A stretch of DNA of 64,000 nt from Acinetobacter higginsii (GCF_000369525.1 NZ_KB850072.1:2349377-2413376), one strand, 5' to 3'; shown: positions 47,189 through 56,196, numbered from the stretch's first letter. A program made the numbers and translations. Notes: a model not told the origin generated them from the sequence alone.

Positions 47189-47725
47189 ATGAACAAACCA
47201 ATACAGCATGCTCTACCAAAATTGAAAGCTCGATTCATTGCCAGCCTAATCTTTTACCTCCAAATGAATCAATTTCAATATCGTGGTTTGACGTCTGGTG
47301 AAATCGAAATGGCACGCCCTGTCTTTGGCGATCTTATCGATTATGCACAAATAAAGATTTTTAATATTCCCTACCTACCTTGGCAACCTACTAATATTTT
47401 TATGGCACCCAATGGCAATCTATTTGTGCATCAGAAATACTTTAGCCCTGACTATTCAACATGCTCCACATCCTTGCAGGGAATCTTTATTCACGAACTA
47501 GCGCATATTTTACAGTTTCAGCAAGGAATCAATGTGGTTGTTAAAGGTGCAATCCTTCAAGTTGGCTATTACCTCAGTTTTAAGCAATACAATCCATATC
47601 GATATCAATTTATAAAAAACAAAGCCTTTTCTAGTTATAACATCGAACAACAAGGTGATATTGCACGAGATGTGTTTTTCCACAAAATCCCCAACATTAT
47701 TCTAAAAAATAAAAAAGCCCTGTAA
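47189..47725 (+). CDS. Zinc-metallopeptidase-like protein (HELAH, Vgr/Rhs-associated type)
   Basis: A 178-residue protein carrying IHELAHILQFQQG, in which H102, E103 and H106 form an HExxH zinc site, and SYNIEQQGDIARDVFF, where E153 would be the third ligand. This HELxHxxQ...YNxEQQADI pattern is known from proteins found near VgrG and Rhs genes in type VI secretion loci. No type VI gene is in this window. No signal peptide is visible. The stop codon lies within the hairpin at 47712-47747. Divergent from the TPR protein, 65 bases away. Confidence 0.62.
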   Translation: MNKPIQHALPKLKARFIASLIFYLQMNQFQYRGLTSGEIEMARPVFGDLIDYAQIKIFNIPYLPWQPTNIFMAPNGNLFVHQKYFSPDYSTCSTSLQGIFIHELAHILQFQQGINVVVKGAILQVGYYLSFKQYNPYRYQFIKNKAFSSYNIEQQGDIARDVFFHKIPNIILKNKKAL

Positions 47726-47747
47726 GTTTTAACTACAGAGCTTTTTA
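47712..47747 (+). terminator. Terminator overlapping the end of the HELAH gene
   Basis: AAAAAGC-CCTGTAG and CTACAG-AGCTTTTT form an imperfect stem around GTTTTAA; the gene stop at 47723-47725 is inside its left arm. Confidence 0.7.
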
Positions 47748-47769
47748 AGTAAGCATTGTGCAAGAAAAA

Positions 47770-47931
47770 TTATGCAGCAGTGCCTTTTTGAGTTTCAGTA
47801 TTAAGTTCATGACTATCATCCATATCAGTCGTAAAATCTACACGCATCGCATCCTTAACAATGGTACCAATACGCCCAACACCAATAGCGAATACCAAGG
47901 CGATTACAGGCAATAAAATTGTTGAAGTCAT
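47770..47931 (-). CDS. 53-residue single-span membrane protein
   Basis: Small gene read leftward. Start ATG at 47929-47931 has GAGG 9 bases before it; stop TAA at 47770-47772. The protein has an N-terminal hydrophobic helix TILLPVIALVFAIGVGRIGT (4-23) and a polar acidic tail (KDAMRVDFTTDMDDSHELN). Residues 5-23 match those of the 32-residue protein just upstream: LLPVIAL..AIGVGRIGT against LFPVIAF..AVVVGRIGT. The pair is therefore paralogous. I know no named family. The size and shape resemble subunit-like small proteins of membrane complexes, but no partner is next to it. Confidence 0.7.
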   Translation of the reverse strand: MTSTILLPVIALVFAIGVGRIGTIVKDAMRVDFTTDMDDSHELNTETQKGTAA

Positions 47932-47974
47932 AATTTCGCACCTCTTTATTTAAAATGACTATTTAAAAACTAGG

Positions 47975-48073
47975 TTAGGCCTGCTGATCTTGTTCGCGAA
48001 ACATTACTGTTCCAATACGACCAACAACCACAGCTAAACCAAAAGCAATTACCGGAAATAATAAAACTGACAT
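47975..48073 (-). CDS. 32-residue single-span membrane protein
   Basis: Small gene read leftward. Start ATG at 48071-48073 follows AGAGG at a good distance; stop TAA at 47975-47977. The sequence is almost all one helix, MSVLLFPVIAFGLAVVVGR, then IGTVMFREQDQQA. It shares the core L-x-PVIA...VGRIGT with the next gene downstream (47770-47931), 43 bases away. A near-consensus promoter at 48151-48179 drives both. Function unknown. Confidence 0.7.
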   Translation of the reverse strand: MSVLLFPVIAFGLAVVVGRIGTVMFREQDQQA

Positions 48074-48653
48074 TGTTGTTACCTCTTCATTTTACGTGCT
48101 TGGTTACACTTGATGAGTATCAAAGTGCACATCCGTTCACATTAATTAGGATAATAGCAGTGCACAAATGTACACTCAAGTGTCGCAAAGATATTCCCGA
48201 CAAACGGTATAAAAAACACACAATATAATTTTAAATTATTGAAAAATAACATTTTTAAAAAAAGTACAACTGTTTTAAATATTTTTTAAATGTAAAGTAA
48301 AAGCCTAAAGTTGTTCTTTTTTCTCAATTTTTTATTGTTTGTAGATCTTGTAATTAGGGTGTCATGCTTACATGCGAAAATGACATGAAAAAAACTTTAT
48401 ATGACTCTATTCAATTTATTTATAATCATGCACCATAATCACGCAAACATTGAGAAATGTTGCTGTTTTATACAGAAAAACTTGTTATTTTTACGCAGAA
48501 AAATGTGCATTTAGTATATATTAGTAAACTTGTCATTTTTCTTTAAGATATAAAATGTTTGGCGCCATGATATACACTTGTTTTAAATAATTATACCCAT
48601 ATAAATCAACAACTTGTATATCAGAACTTGTTAAGACTTAGGATTAGGTTTGA
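48074..48653. other. Long AT-rich divergent intergenic region
   Basis: This 580-base gap between the leftward small-protein genes and rightward nadE has no credible gene. It contains the leftward promoter at 48151-48179, two GTGCAC sites near 48125 and 48160 (the second in AGTGCACAAATGTACACT, a partial palindrome), and five ACTTGT hexamers between 48480 and 48631. The remainder is low-complexity A and T tracts. Confidence 0.6.
48151..48179 (-). promoter_or_regulatory. Predicted sigma-70 promoter of the small-protein pair
   Basis: On the minus strand TTGAGT (48179-48174), 17 bases, then TATTAT (48156-48151). Four of six and five of six bases match. It lies 78 bases before the first small gene. 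The spacer includes the palindrome TGTACATTTGTGCA, which could be an operator. Confidence 0.6.
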
Positions 48654-50279
48654 ATGAAAAATTTTAAAGTTGCCCTTGCTCAATTCTCTCCGCACATTGG
48701 CAATATTGATGCAAATACTCAAAAGATGGTTGAGCAAGCAAATTTAGCGAAACAACAACAGGCTGATTTGATCATCTTCCCTGAACTTTCTACGCTTGGT
48801 TACCCTGCTGAAGACCTATTACTCCGCCCAAATCTACAAAAGCGCACTCAAAAAGCGTTTGCCCAATTAAGCGAAGTAAAAGATATCTTGATGGTATTCG
48901 GTTTTGTGCACCAAACTGAGGATGGTCATCGCTATAACTCTGCTGCTGTCATGAAAGACGGGCAAGTTTTAGGTGTTTACAACAAACAAAACCTGCCAAA
49001 TTATGGCGTGTTCGATGAGAAACGCTATTTCCAAGAAGGTCATCAACATCTTGTTTTTGAATATCTAGGCCATAAATTCGGTGTCTTGATTTGTGAAGAT
49101 GTTTGGTCACTGAATACCGTTAAACAACTCAGTCAATTGAATGTTGAAACAGTTCTGGTCTTAAATGCTTCACCGTATGAAGTGGGCAAACCACAACACC
49201 GCATCCAAACCCTCAATGAACTTGCAAAACAATTGAGTCTAAATATTGTCTATGTCAACCAAGTGGGTGGACAAGACGACCTTATTTTTGATGGTTCAAG
49301 CTTTGTCAGCAATAATAGCGGCCAACTTGCACTGCAAGTACCAAGCTTTCAAGAAGCACTTGCTTACGCTGAATATGATGCAGAACAAAAACAGTTCAAA
49401 GCAACTGATGCGATTCCTACATTAGAAACTTTTGCCGAGATTTATCAAGCTTTAGTGATGGCAACACGTGACTACGTGCAACGCTCTGGCTTCCCAGGTG
49501 TGATTCTTGGCTTATCTGGCGGAATCGATTCAGCTTTAACATTGGCCATTGCGGTTGATGCCATTGGTGCAGATAAAGTACAGGCTGTGATGATGCCCTA
49601 TACCTACACCTCACAAATGAGTGTAGAAGACGCAACTGAACAAGCACGTCGTATGGGCGTCACCTTTGGTATTGCCGAGATTCACCCAATCGTAAATAGC
49701 TTCATGCAAACCTTGTTCCCATTCTTTGGTAATACCCCTGCTGATGCAACTGAAGAAAATTTACAAGCACGTACTCGCGGTACTTTACTGATGGGTTTAT
49801 CTAATAAATTTGGTAATCTCGTGCTATCTACAGGCAACAAGTCTGAAATCTCGGTAGGCTATTGCACCCTCTATGGCGATATGGTTGGTGGTTTTTCAGT
49901 GCTGAAAGACGTGTATAAAACCATTGTATTTGAATTAGCAAAATACCGTAACACGCTTGAAGAAACACCTGTGATTCCAAAACGTGTGATTACTCGTCCA
50001 CCATCAGCAGAACTTCGTCCAGATCAAAAAGATCAAGATTCATTACCTGCTTATGATGTACTTGATGCCATCTTATATGCTTATATTGAAGAAGATCTCA
50101 GCCAAGCAGATATTATCGCCAAAGGCTACGAAGCTGAAGTGGTCGAAAAAGTCATTCGCTTGGTAGATCGTAATGAATACAAGCGTCGTCAGGGCGCGAT
50201 TGGACCACGTATTAGTTCACGTGCCTTCAGTCGTGAGCGACGCTACCCGATCGTCAATGGATGGACCGCGAATGACTGA
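48654..50279 (+). CDS. nadE: Glutamine-dependent NAD+ synthetase
   Basis: Last step of NAD synthesis: amidates nicotinate adenine dinucleotide with ammonia from glutamine. The 541-residue two-domain protein has an N-terminal nitrilase-type glutaminase with E44 (FPELSTLGYP), K111 (YNKQNLPNYG) and nucleophile C147 (LICEDVW), and a C-terminal synthetase with the PP-loop SGGIDS at 288-293. All catalytic residues are in place. The stop overlaps the next gene by 8 bases. Upstream region contains repeated ACTTGT motifs. Confidence 0.96.
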   Translation: MKNFKVALAQFSPHIGNIDANTQKMVEQANLAKQQQADLIIFPELSTLGYPAEDLLLRPNLQKRTQKAFAQLSEVKDILMVFGFVHQTEDGHRYNSAAVMKDGQVLGVYNKQNLPNYGVFDEKRYFQEGHQHLVFEYLGHKFGVLICEDVWSLNTVKQLSQLNVETVLVLNASPYEVGKPQHRIQTLNELAKQLSLNIVYVNQVGGQDDLIFDGSSFVSNNSGQLALQVPSFQEALAYAEYDAEQKQFKATDAIPTLETFAEIYQALVMATRDYVQRSGFPGVILGLSGGIDSALTLAIAVDAIGADKVQAVMMPYTYTSQMSVEDATEQARRMGVTFGIAEIHPIVNSFMQTLFPFFGNTPADATEENLQARTRGTLLMGLSNKFGNLVLSTGNKSEISVGYCTLYGDMVGGFSVLKDVYKTIVFELAKYRNTLEETPVIPKRVITRPPSAELRPDQKDQDSLPAYDVLDAILYAYIEEDLSQADIIAKGYEAEVVEKVIRLVDRNEYKRRQGAIGPRISSRAFSRERRYPIVNGWTAND

Positions 50280-51303
50280 AAAAATTGTTTCTGAAAAGTC
50301 ACAATTACTTGCTCAAGCTTTAATGCTTGAGCAAGTTTCATTTTATAAAAATCAACTCACCACTCAACTTTCTGCTGATTTTTTCCAGCAATTTATTCAA
50401 CTTTTTCTCCAACATGCACCTAATATTCAGCTCAAGGAAGTGGTTGAATTAGAACAAATTCAGGCGGTTGTAAAACGCTATGCATTTGAAATGCAACTCG
50501 GTGCAGGTCTATTAGAATTTATTGGAGAAATTGCACAAAGACTGCATGTCTTTTCTTTACAGTCATCTGCACAGTTACAAGACGTATTCTCAGATCACCA
50601 GTTTGAAATGTGGCTATCCAAGTTTTTAGAGCTGGAAAATATTCGCCATTATTTAAATCAGTTTTTAAAAGAAAGCCCTTCGATTCAGCAGTTGTGCCAA
50701 TACATCGCCACCACAACACTACAAAACAAATTACCAAAATTATTTGCTCAGTCAGATGAAGCGCATATTTCTGAAAGCAAATACGAATGGCAACAAAAAC
50801 TAAAAAGCTTTTCGCATCGCCAACAGCAGCGTATTGAACAAAAGATTGAAGAAAGTATTGGTCGATTCATTCAAGAACAACTAGTTGATCTCAGCTTGCT
50901 TTCAAATGATGACCTTGAGAGCCTTGCGCGCAATATCTGGGACGACAACAAAGCCCAGCCTTTATCTGAATATACCAAGCAAGTCACGCCACTGGATGTG
51001 GAAGAATTCTTTGTGATGATCTATGAGTATTGGAAAGAGTTACGCCAATCCTCTTTTATACAAGATCTAATCTTATACGGCGTGAAAGTGTTTTATGACT
51101 TCTATAAAGATGAAAGTTTGGAAGATGTTTTTGCTGCAATCGGTATAGAAGAAACAGATCTACTCAATGAAGCGGTACGCTTCTATCCTAAAGTCGTGGT
51201 GGCTTTAGATGAACATGATGTACTCGAGCCGATCATTACCCTCATTTTAAAACCGTTTTATGAAAGTCCTCAAACTTTAGCGACCATCGAAAAACATTTA
51301 TAA
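50272..51303 (+). CDS. Helical protein of unknown function coupled to nadE
   Basis: A 343-residue protein. The start ATG at 50272 lies inside the last codons of nadE (8-base overlap ending in ACTGA), which is typical of coupled translation; the frame upstream is only the shadow of nadE. The protein is soluble, almost wholly helical and rich in Gln, Glu and Leu, with no membrane span, signal or recognised motif. Tight coupling to nadE suggests co-expression but not shared function. A terminator follows directly. Confidence 0.7.
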   Translation: MTEKIVSEKSQLLAQALMLEQVSFYKNQLTTQLSADFFQQFIQLFLQHAPNIQLKEVVELEQIQAVVKRYAFEMQLGAGLLEFIGEIAQRLHVFSLQSSAQLQDVFSDHQFEMWLSKFLELENIRHYLNQFLKESPSIQQLCQYIATTTLQNKLPKLFAQSDEAHISESKYEWQQKLKSFSHRQQQRIEQKIEESIGRFIQEQLVDLSLLSNDDLESLARNIWDDNKAQPLSEYTKQVTPLDVEEFFVMIYEYWKELRQSSFIQDLILYGVKVFYDFYKDESLEDVFAAIGIEETDLLNEAVRFYPKVVVALDEHDVLEPIITLILKPFYESPQTLATIEKHL

Positions 51304-51309
51304 AAAACA

Positions 51310-51342
51310 AAGCCTGTAAATAAATGAGTTATTTACAGGCTT
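51310..51342 (+). terminator. Terminator of nadE operon
   Basis: AAGCCTGTAAATAA, ATGAG, TTATTTACAGGCTT gives a perfect 14-bp stem followed by TT and then TGC. It closes the nadE pair. Confidence 0.85.
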
Positions 51343-51387
51343 TTGCACATCTGATGAATTATTTTTACGTAATAAGCAGATAAAAAG

Positions 51388-51409
51388 AAACCACGCAGGA
51401 GCGTGGTTT
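51388..51409 (-). terminator. Terminator after tRNA-Met copy 1
   Basis: AAACCACGC, AGGA, GCGTGGTTT; minus strand followed by CTTTTTATC. Copy 2 of the tRNA gene has an almost identical hairpin. Confidence 0.85.
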
Positions 51410-51415
51410 TTAAAA

Positions 51416-51492
51416 TGGTGGCTATGACGAGACTTGAACTTGTGACCCCCGCATTATGAGTGCGGTGCTCTAACCAACTGAGCTACATAGCC
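51416..51492 (-). tRNA. tRNA-Met(CAT), elongator, copy 1
   Basis: A 77-base gene with CCA encoded. Acceptor GGCTATG pairs with CATAGCC; the anticodon loop reads CTCATAA with anticodon CAT. The body GTAGCTCAGTTGGTTAGAGCAC is that of elongator methionine tRNA and not of the CAT-bearing isoleucine tRNA, whose acceptor starts GGCCCC. It is not the initiator, since the first pair is G-C. It has its own promoter and terminator. Confidence 0.95.
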
Positions 51493-51507
51493 GTAAACTG
51501 TGTGCGC

Positions 51508-51536
51508 ATTATCTAGTTTTCGATTCAGTTGGTCAA
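51508..51536 (-). promoter_or_regulatory. Promoter of tRNA-Met copy 1
   Basis: Minus strand: TTGACC (51536-51531), 17 bases, GATAAT (51513-51508), then GCGC discriminator, which is typical of stringently controlled stable-RNA promoters. Confidence 0.7.
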
Positions 51537-51727
51537 GTCTATGACCTTGAAAATATAGAACATATGAACAGTTTTTATGCTATCAGCCATCAATTGATCA
51601 AATTTCAACAGATCTCTGCGTCAACGACAAAATTGAGTCATGAATAAGCTTTTATTCAATTAAAAATAACCAGAGAACCTAGTGTCAAAAGATTGTTTTG
51701 AAGATTACAAAAACTACAGACAAAAAG

Positions 51728-51749
51728 AGACCACGCAGGAGCGTGGTCT
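51728..51749 (-). terminator. Terminator after tRNA-Met copy 2
   Basis: AGACCACGC, AGGA, GCGTGGTCT; minus strand continues with CTTTTTGTC. Same design as the hairpin at 51388-51409. Confidence 0.82.
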
Positions 51750-51755
51750 ATAAAA

Positions 51756-51832
51756 TGGTGGCTATGACGAGACTTGAACTTGTGACCCCCGCATTATGAG
51801 TGCGGTGCTCTAACCAACTGAGCTACATAGCC
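51756..51832 (-). tRNA. tRNA-Met(CAT), elongator, copy 2
   Basis: Identical over all 77 bases to the copy at 51416-51492, including encoded CCA. It has its own promoter upstream and hairpin downstream. The two copies with their control regions form a tandem duplication of about 340 bases, while the sequence between them (51540-51720) has diverged. Confidence 0.95.
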
Positions 51833-51847
51833 GAAAACTGTGGGCGC

Positions 51848-51876
51848 ATTATCTTAACTTTCAATACACACGTCAA
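51848..51876 (-). promoter_or_regulatory. Promoter of tRNA-Met copy 2
   Basis: Minus strand: TTGACG (51876-51871), 17 bases, GATAAT (51853-51848), then GCGCCC. Spacing and discriminator equal those of copy 1. It begins about 20 bases beyond the rnpB 3' end. Confidence 0.7.
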
Positions 51877-51897
51877 GCACAATTTTAAAAAATTTGA

Positions 51898-52250
<353 letters not shown>

Positions 52251-52275
52251 TGGCGCATCTTATCAAAGATCGACG

Positions 52276-52539
52276 TTAATTGCTCGCATTTTTTTGCCCA
52301 GTTAACTTTTTGTATTTCGCCATCAAGTCATCATGCGATTCGACATGTTGCGGATCGAGCGGAATACAATCAACGGGACAAAACAACTGACACTGTGGCT
52401 GATCATGATGACCGATGCATTCTGTACAGAGTGCAGGATCGATCTCATAAATCAGCTCACCCATATAAATGGCTTCATTGGGACAAACAGGTTCACAGAC
52501 ATCACAGTTAATGCATTCATCTGTAATATATAAAGACAC
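52276..52539 (-). CDS. YfhL-type 2[4Fe-4S] ferredoxin
   Basis: An 87-residue electron-transfer protein. The start is the GTG at 52539, 8 bases after AAGG; the frame reaches further up into coaD but without support. Cysteines C9, C12, C15, C19 and C38, C41, C50, C54 give two cluster sites; the second has the eight-residue insert and extra cysteine (C58) typical of the YfhL/Alvin type. The GTG lies one base after the coaD stop (TAG C GTG), so the genes are coupled. Confidence 0.88.
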   Translation of the reverse strand: MSLYITDECINCDVCEPVCPNEAIYMGELIYEIDPALCTECIGHHDQPQCQLFCPVDCIPLDPQHVESHDDLMAKYKKLTGQKNASN

Positions 52540-52540
52540 G

Positions 52541-53068
<528 letters not shown>

Positions 53069-53161
53069 TTAACAAATCTTGGCTCTAAACGCGAAATTCC
53101 TAAACATTGGAAAAAGGTTGCGTTTTACGGCACAATAGCTGTAATTGTGGAAGTTTGAATT

Positions 53162-53638
53162 ATGGCGCAAGCAACAGTTGTAAAAAAACATAATGGTGGC
53201 ACGATTGCTCAAAACAAAAGAGCGCGTCACGATTACTTTATCGAAGAAAAATTTGAAGCAGGCATGTCCCTCCAAGGCTGGGAAGTAAAGTCTTTGCGTG
53301 CAGGACGTATGACGCTCACTGAAAGCTATGTGGTTTTTAAAAATGGCGAAGCTTTTTTACTGGGCTCACAAATTCAGCCTTTATTGTCTGCATCGACCCA
53401 TGTCGTTCCAGAAGCAACGCGTACGCGTAAGTTGCTACTCTCTCGTCGTGAGCTAGAAAAACTTTTGGGTGCAGTGAACCAAAAAGGCTATTCATGTGTA
53501 CCATTGGCTTGTTACTGGAAAGGCCGCTTGGTTAAGTTAGAAATTGCACTGGTGAAAGGTAAGCAATTACACGACAAACGTGCTACAGAAAAAGACCGTG
53601 ACTGGCAACGTGATAAATCTCGTCTGCTATATAAATAA
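53162..53638 (+). CDS. smpB: SsrA-binding protein SmpB
   Basis: Partner of tmRNA in rescue of stalled ribosomes. The 158 residues form the OB-fold: [51 protein letters not shown]; the basic C-terminal tail ([25 protein letters not shown] region) is intact. The ssrA gene is not in the window. It is divergent from coaD and a single unit closed by a strong hairpin. Confidence 0.96.
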   Translation: MAQATVVKKHNGGTIAQNKRARHDYFIEEKFEAGMSLQGWEVKSLRAGRMTLTESYVVFKNGEAFLLGSQIQPLLSASTHVVPEATRTRKLLLSRRELEKLLGAVNQKGYSCVPLACYWKGRLVKLEIALVKGKQLHDKRATEKDRDWQRDKSRLLYK

Positions 53639-53668
53639 AAAAAACCTCCAATAATTGGAGGTTTTTTT
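53638..53668. terminator. Bidirectional terminator between smpB and flavodoxin gene
   Basis: AAAACCTCCAAT, A, ATTGGAGGTTTTTTT. T tracts in both directions; it lies between convergent genes. Confidence 0.92.
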
Positions 53669-53677
53669 CGCTCAAGA

Positions 53678-54250
53678 TTAAACTGGGAGATGTGTCAATC
53701 TTAATTCAGCTAAATATTTTCCAAACTTACGTGCAGTTTCCAGATCACCTTCTGGTGGAGTAATTTCAACACTGGCATTATCCGACTGGGTCATTAAGCC
53801 CAGAAAGCTCGACATACGGTTAATATCTAAAGCACTTCTTCCCGTCGGCATAAATGGCAAACCAGCCCACACCATGCCATGTTGCATCGCAAATAAATTA
53901 ATCTGCTGCAATACCGCCAATTTGTCGCCACTAAGACCGCCCCCATTGGTAAAACCAGCAGCCAGTTTGCCTTGCCATGCCCGCGCCAACCAGCGTTTAG
54001 ACGAATCTTCCATAAACTGTTTCAATGCAGCTGTGAGACTGCCCATATAGGTTGGACAACCAATAACGATCACATCTGCTTGGTCTAATAAGTCCCACTG
54101 TGGCGCAGCCACGGAAATGAGATGCACCTCTGCACCTGCCTGCTCGGCACCCTGAGTAATATATTGCGCAACTTTGGCTGTATGCCCATAAGGACTGTGA
54201 TAAACCACACAAACTTTAACTTGGGGAATAATTTGCTCAATAACAGACAT
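53678..54250 (-). CDS. Flavodoxin-family NAD(P)H-dependent oxidoreductase (WrbA-like)
   Basis: A 190-residue flavodoxin-fold protein. FMN-phosphate loop YHSPYGHTAKVA (17-28), VIVIGCPTYMGSLTAALKQFM, and FTNGGGLSGDK match the WrbA and flavodoxin-like quinone reductase families. Typical tail after the sheet. The lack of the usual WrbA tetramer insert means subtype is uncertain. It is leftward, 84 bases before the pgeF end. Confidence 0.8.
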   Translation of the reverse strand: MSVIEQIIPQVKVCVVYHSPYGHTAKVAQYITQGAEQAGAEVHLISVAAPQWDLLDQADVIVIGCPTYMGSLTAALKQFMEDSSKRWLARAWQGKLAAGFTNGGGLSGDKLAVLQQINLFAMQHGMVWAGLPFMPTGRSALDINRMSSFLGLMTQSDNASVEITPPEGDLETARKFGKYLAELRLTHLPV

Positions 54251-54333
54251 GGAGAATTTTAAAAACCAATGAATTAGATCAAGTTTAACATTTTCACTAC
54301 GACATGGCGAATCAACAACACAAGGGATGCAAT

Positions 54334-55074
54334 TTATTGCATGAATACAAAAGTTGCCATTCGTCCTGTTTTTGCATCACGACGATAAGAAAAATAATCT
54401 TCGGCTTGTTGATAAGAGCACTGATCTCCGCCTAAAACAGTTTCCACGCCCAAACGGTTTAAAATAAAGCGTGCAATCGCATAAAGATCCGCATGATATT
54501 TACCCACCACTTGACCCGCAACAAAAGCAGTTTCGAGTTCAGGATATTTTTCACAAAATACGGCTTTAACTTCGGCACCTATTTCAAAACACGGTTGGCT
54601 AATTGCTGCACCTAGCCATGCCCAAGCAGGCTGAGACTGCATTTCAGTGACAGTATTTTCAATAATCCCATTGGCTAAACCACGCCAACCGGCATGCAAA
54701 TTGGCAACCTCAGTCCCTTCGGCATTACCCAAGACTACAGGTAGGCAATCAGCAGTCATCATCATTAAAGCATGACCTGCTTTTTGCGTAACCAAGCCAT
54801 CGCCTTCAAGCGCAATAAATGGAATTTGTTCATTTACGGTATGACAAATCGTGCTATGGGTTTGCGTCATCCATGTAATTTTATCTACACCAAATGCAGA
54901 TAACTGATTCAACAAGACCATTCGATGCTGCTGAACACGTTGTGCATCATCATTGACATGCAACGCCAGATTAAACCCAGACAGATTTTCATTTGCTGTT
55001 GCAATGGTTTGAGCATGTTCAATTCGTGTTTGCCCAACATAAACACCATTAGGCAGACCTTTTACAAATTCCAT
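54334..55074 (-). CDS. pgeF: Purine nucleoside phosphorylase-like / peptidoglycan editing factor PgeF (YfiH)
   Basis: YfiH-family protein with a CNF1-like fold. The catalytic-type triad is H73 (QTHS), C110 (TADCLPVV) and H127 (LHAGWRG), matching the expected spacing. Reported roles are purine nucleoside phosphorylase and removal of L-Ser from muropeptide precursors. The ATG at 55074 is chosen because GGGAGG lies 6-10 bases before it, giving 246 residues; codons upstream of it are unlikely. Next to rluD, as in most gammaproteobacteria. Confidence 0.9.
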   Translation of the reverse strand: MEFVKGLPNGVYVGQTRIEHAQTIATANENLSGFNLALHVNDDAQRVQQHRMVLLNQLSAFGVDKITWMTQTHSTICHTVNEQIPFIALEGDGLVTQKAGHALMMMTADCLPVVLGNAEGTEVANLHAGWRGLANGIIENTVTEMQSQPAWAWLGAAISQPCFEIGAEVKAVFCEKYPELETAFVAGQVVGKYHADLYAIARFILNRLGVETVLGGDQCSYQQAEDYFSYRRDAKTGRMATFVFMQ

Positions 55075-55146
55075 AAAATCCCTCCCAACCTCCCTTTTCA
55101 AAGGGAGGAGCTGAACAAATCATCCTTTATTAAAAAGGAACTTTAC

Positions 55147-56196
55147 TTAATAGGCTTCATTTTCACTACGGAGGACTTCAAGCAACTGAGTAAAATCTTC
55201 AGGCCAAGGTGCTTCAAACATCATTTCTTCACCCGTACGCGGATGTACCAAACCAAGTTTGGCTGCATGCAGCGCTTGACGCTTAAAGCTACGTAACTTA
55301 TCGGTTAATGTTTCTGATGCACCTGCTGGGAAACGCACACGATTGACATAAACAGGATCGCCAACCAAACCATGCCCAAGATAGCTAAAGTGCACACGGA
55401 TTTGATGGGTACGTCCTGTTTCAAGTTGTGCCTGAATACGGGTAAAGTCACGGAAGCGTTCTTTCACATTATAATGTGTTACTGCATCACGTCCGCCCGG
55501 TAATATCGCCATTTTGACACGGTCTACAGGATGACGCTTAATCGGTTCATCAATGGTGCCACCCGCAATGACATTACCATACACAACTAAATCATAAACG
55601 CGATAAACGGTTTTCTTGGCTAACTGCTTGCTCAGAGAAAATTGAGCTTCCAGATTTTTTGCAACCACCAATAGGCCACTGGTGTCTTTATCAATACGGT
55701 GTACCAAGCCTGCACGAGACAGCTCTGCCAATTTTGGCGCATGATAAAGTAACGCATTCACTAAGGTTCCAGTTGGATTGCCTGCGCCTGGATGAACGAC
55801 CATCCCCACTTCTTTATTGATTACAATAATATCGTCATCTTCATAGACAATATTTAATGGAATATTTTCAGGTTGGCTTGAAGTTTGTGTCTCAAGTTCA
55901 ACTTCAAGCGTAAGCAGCTCATTGCCTTCACAACGGTACTTCGGTTTAACAATGTTACCATTTACCAACAGATGACCGTCTTTCATCCATTGCTTGAGTT
56001 TTTCACGAGAAAACTCGCTCCAAACCAATGCGGCAACCTGATCAATACGTTGACCTAAATAGTTTTCATCAAGTTGAATTTGCAACGATAAACGTGTTGC
56101 AGTTGAGTCGGAATTATGATTATCTGCATCCACAGAATCTTCGAGTAAGAAATCTGTTTCAGAGATGTTTGAATTGGAAGATTGTGCTGAAGTCAT
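55147..56196 (-). CDS. rluD: 23S rRNA pseudouridine synthase RluD
   Basis: Makes pseudouridines at 23S positions 1911, 1915 and 1917. Start at ATG 56196 (MTSAQSS); a start 12 codons earlier at 56232 is possible. The 349 residues have an N-terminal disordered stretch, an S4 RNA-binding domain (about 50-100) and the catalytic HRIDKDTSG with D169, plus GRTHQIRVHF. It is divergent from bamD, as is common, with 71 bases between the starts. Confidence 0.93.
   Translation of the reverse strand: MTSAQSSNSNISETDFLLEDSVDADNHNSDSTATRLSLQIQLDENYLGQRIDQVAALVWSEFSREKLKQWMKDGHLLVNGNIVKPKYRCEGNELLTLEVELETQTSSQPENIPLNIVYEDDDIIVINKEVGMVVHPGAGNPTGTLVNALLYHAPKLAELSRAGLVHRIDKDTSGLLVVAKNLEAQFSLSKQLAKKTVYRVYDLVVYGNVIAGGTIDEPIKRHPVDRVKMAILPGGRDAVTHYNVKERFRDFTRIQAQLETGRTHQIRVHFSYLGHGLVGDPVYVNRVRFPAGASETLTDKLRSFKRQALHAAKLGLVHPRTGEEMMFEAPWPEDFTQLLEVLRSENEAY

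Noticed and set aside
51416..51832. tRNA-Ile2 (CAT anticodon modified to lysidine)
   Set aside because: Acceptor stem and body agree with elongator methionine tRNA; isoleucine-2 tRNA has GGCCCC at the start.
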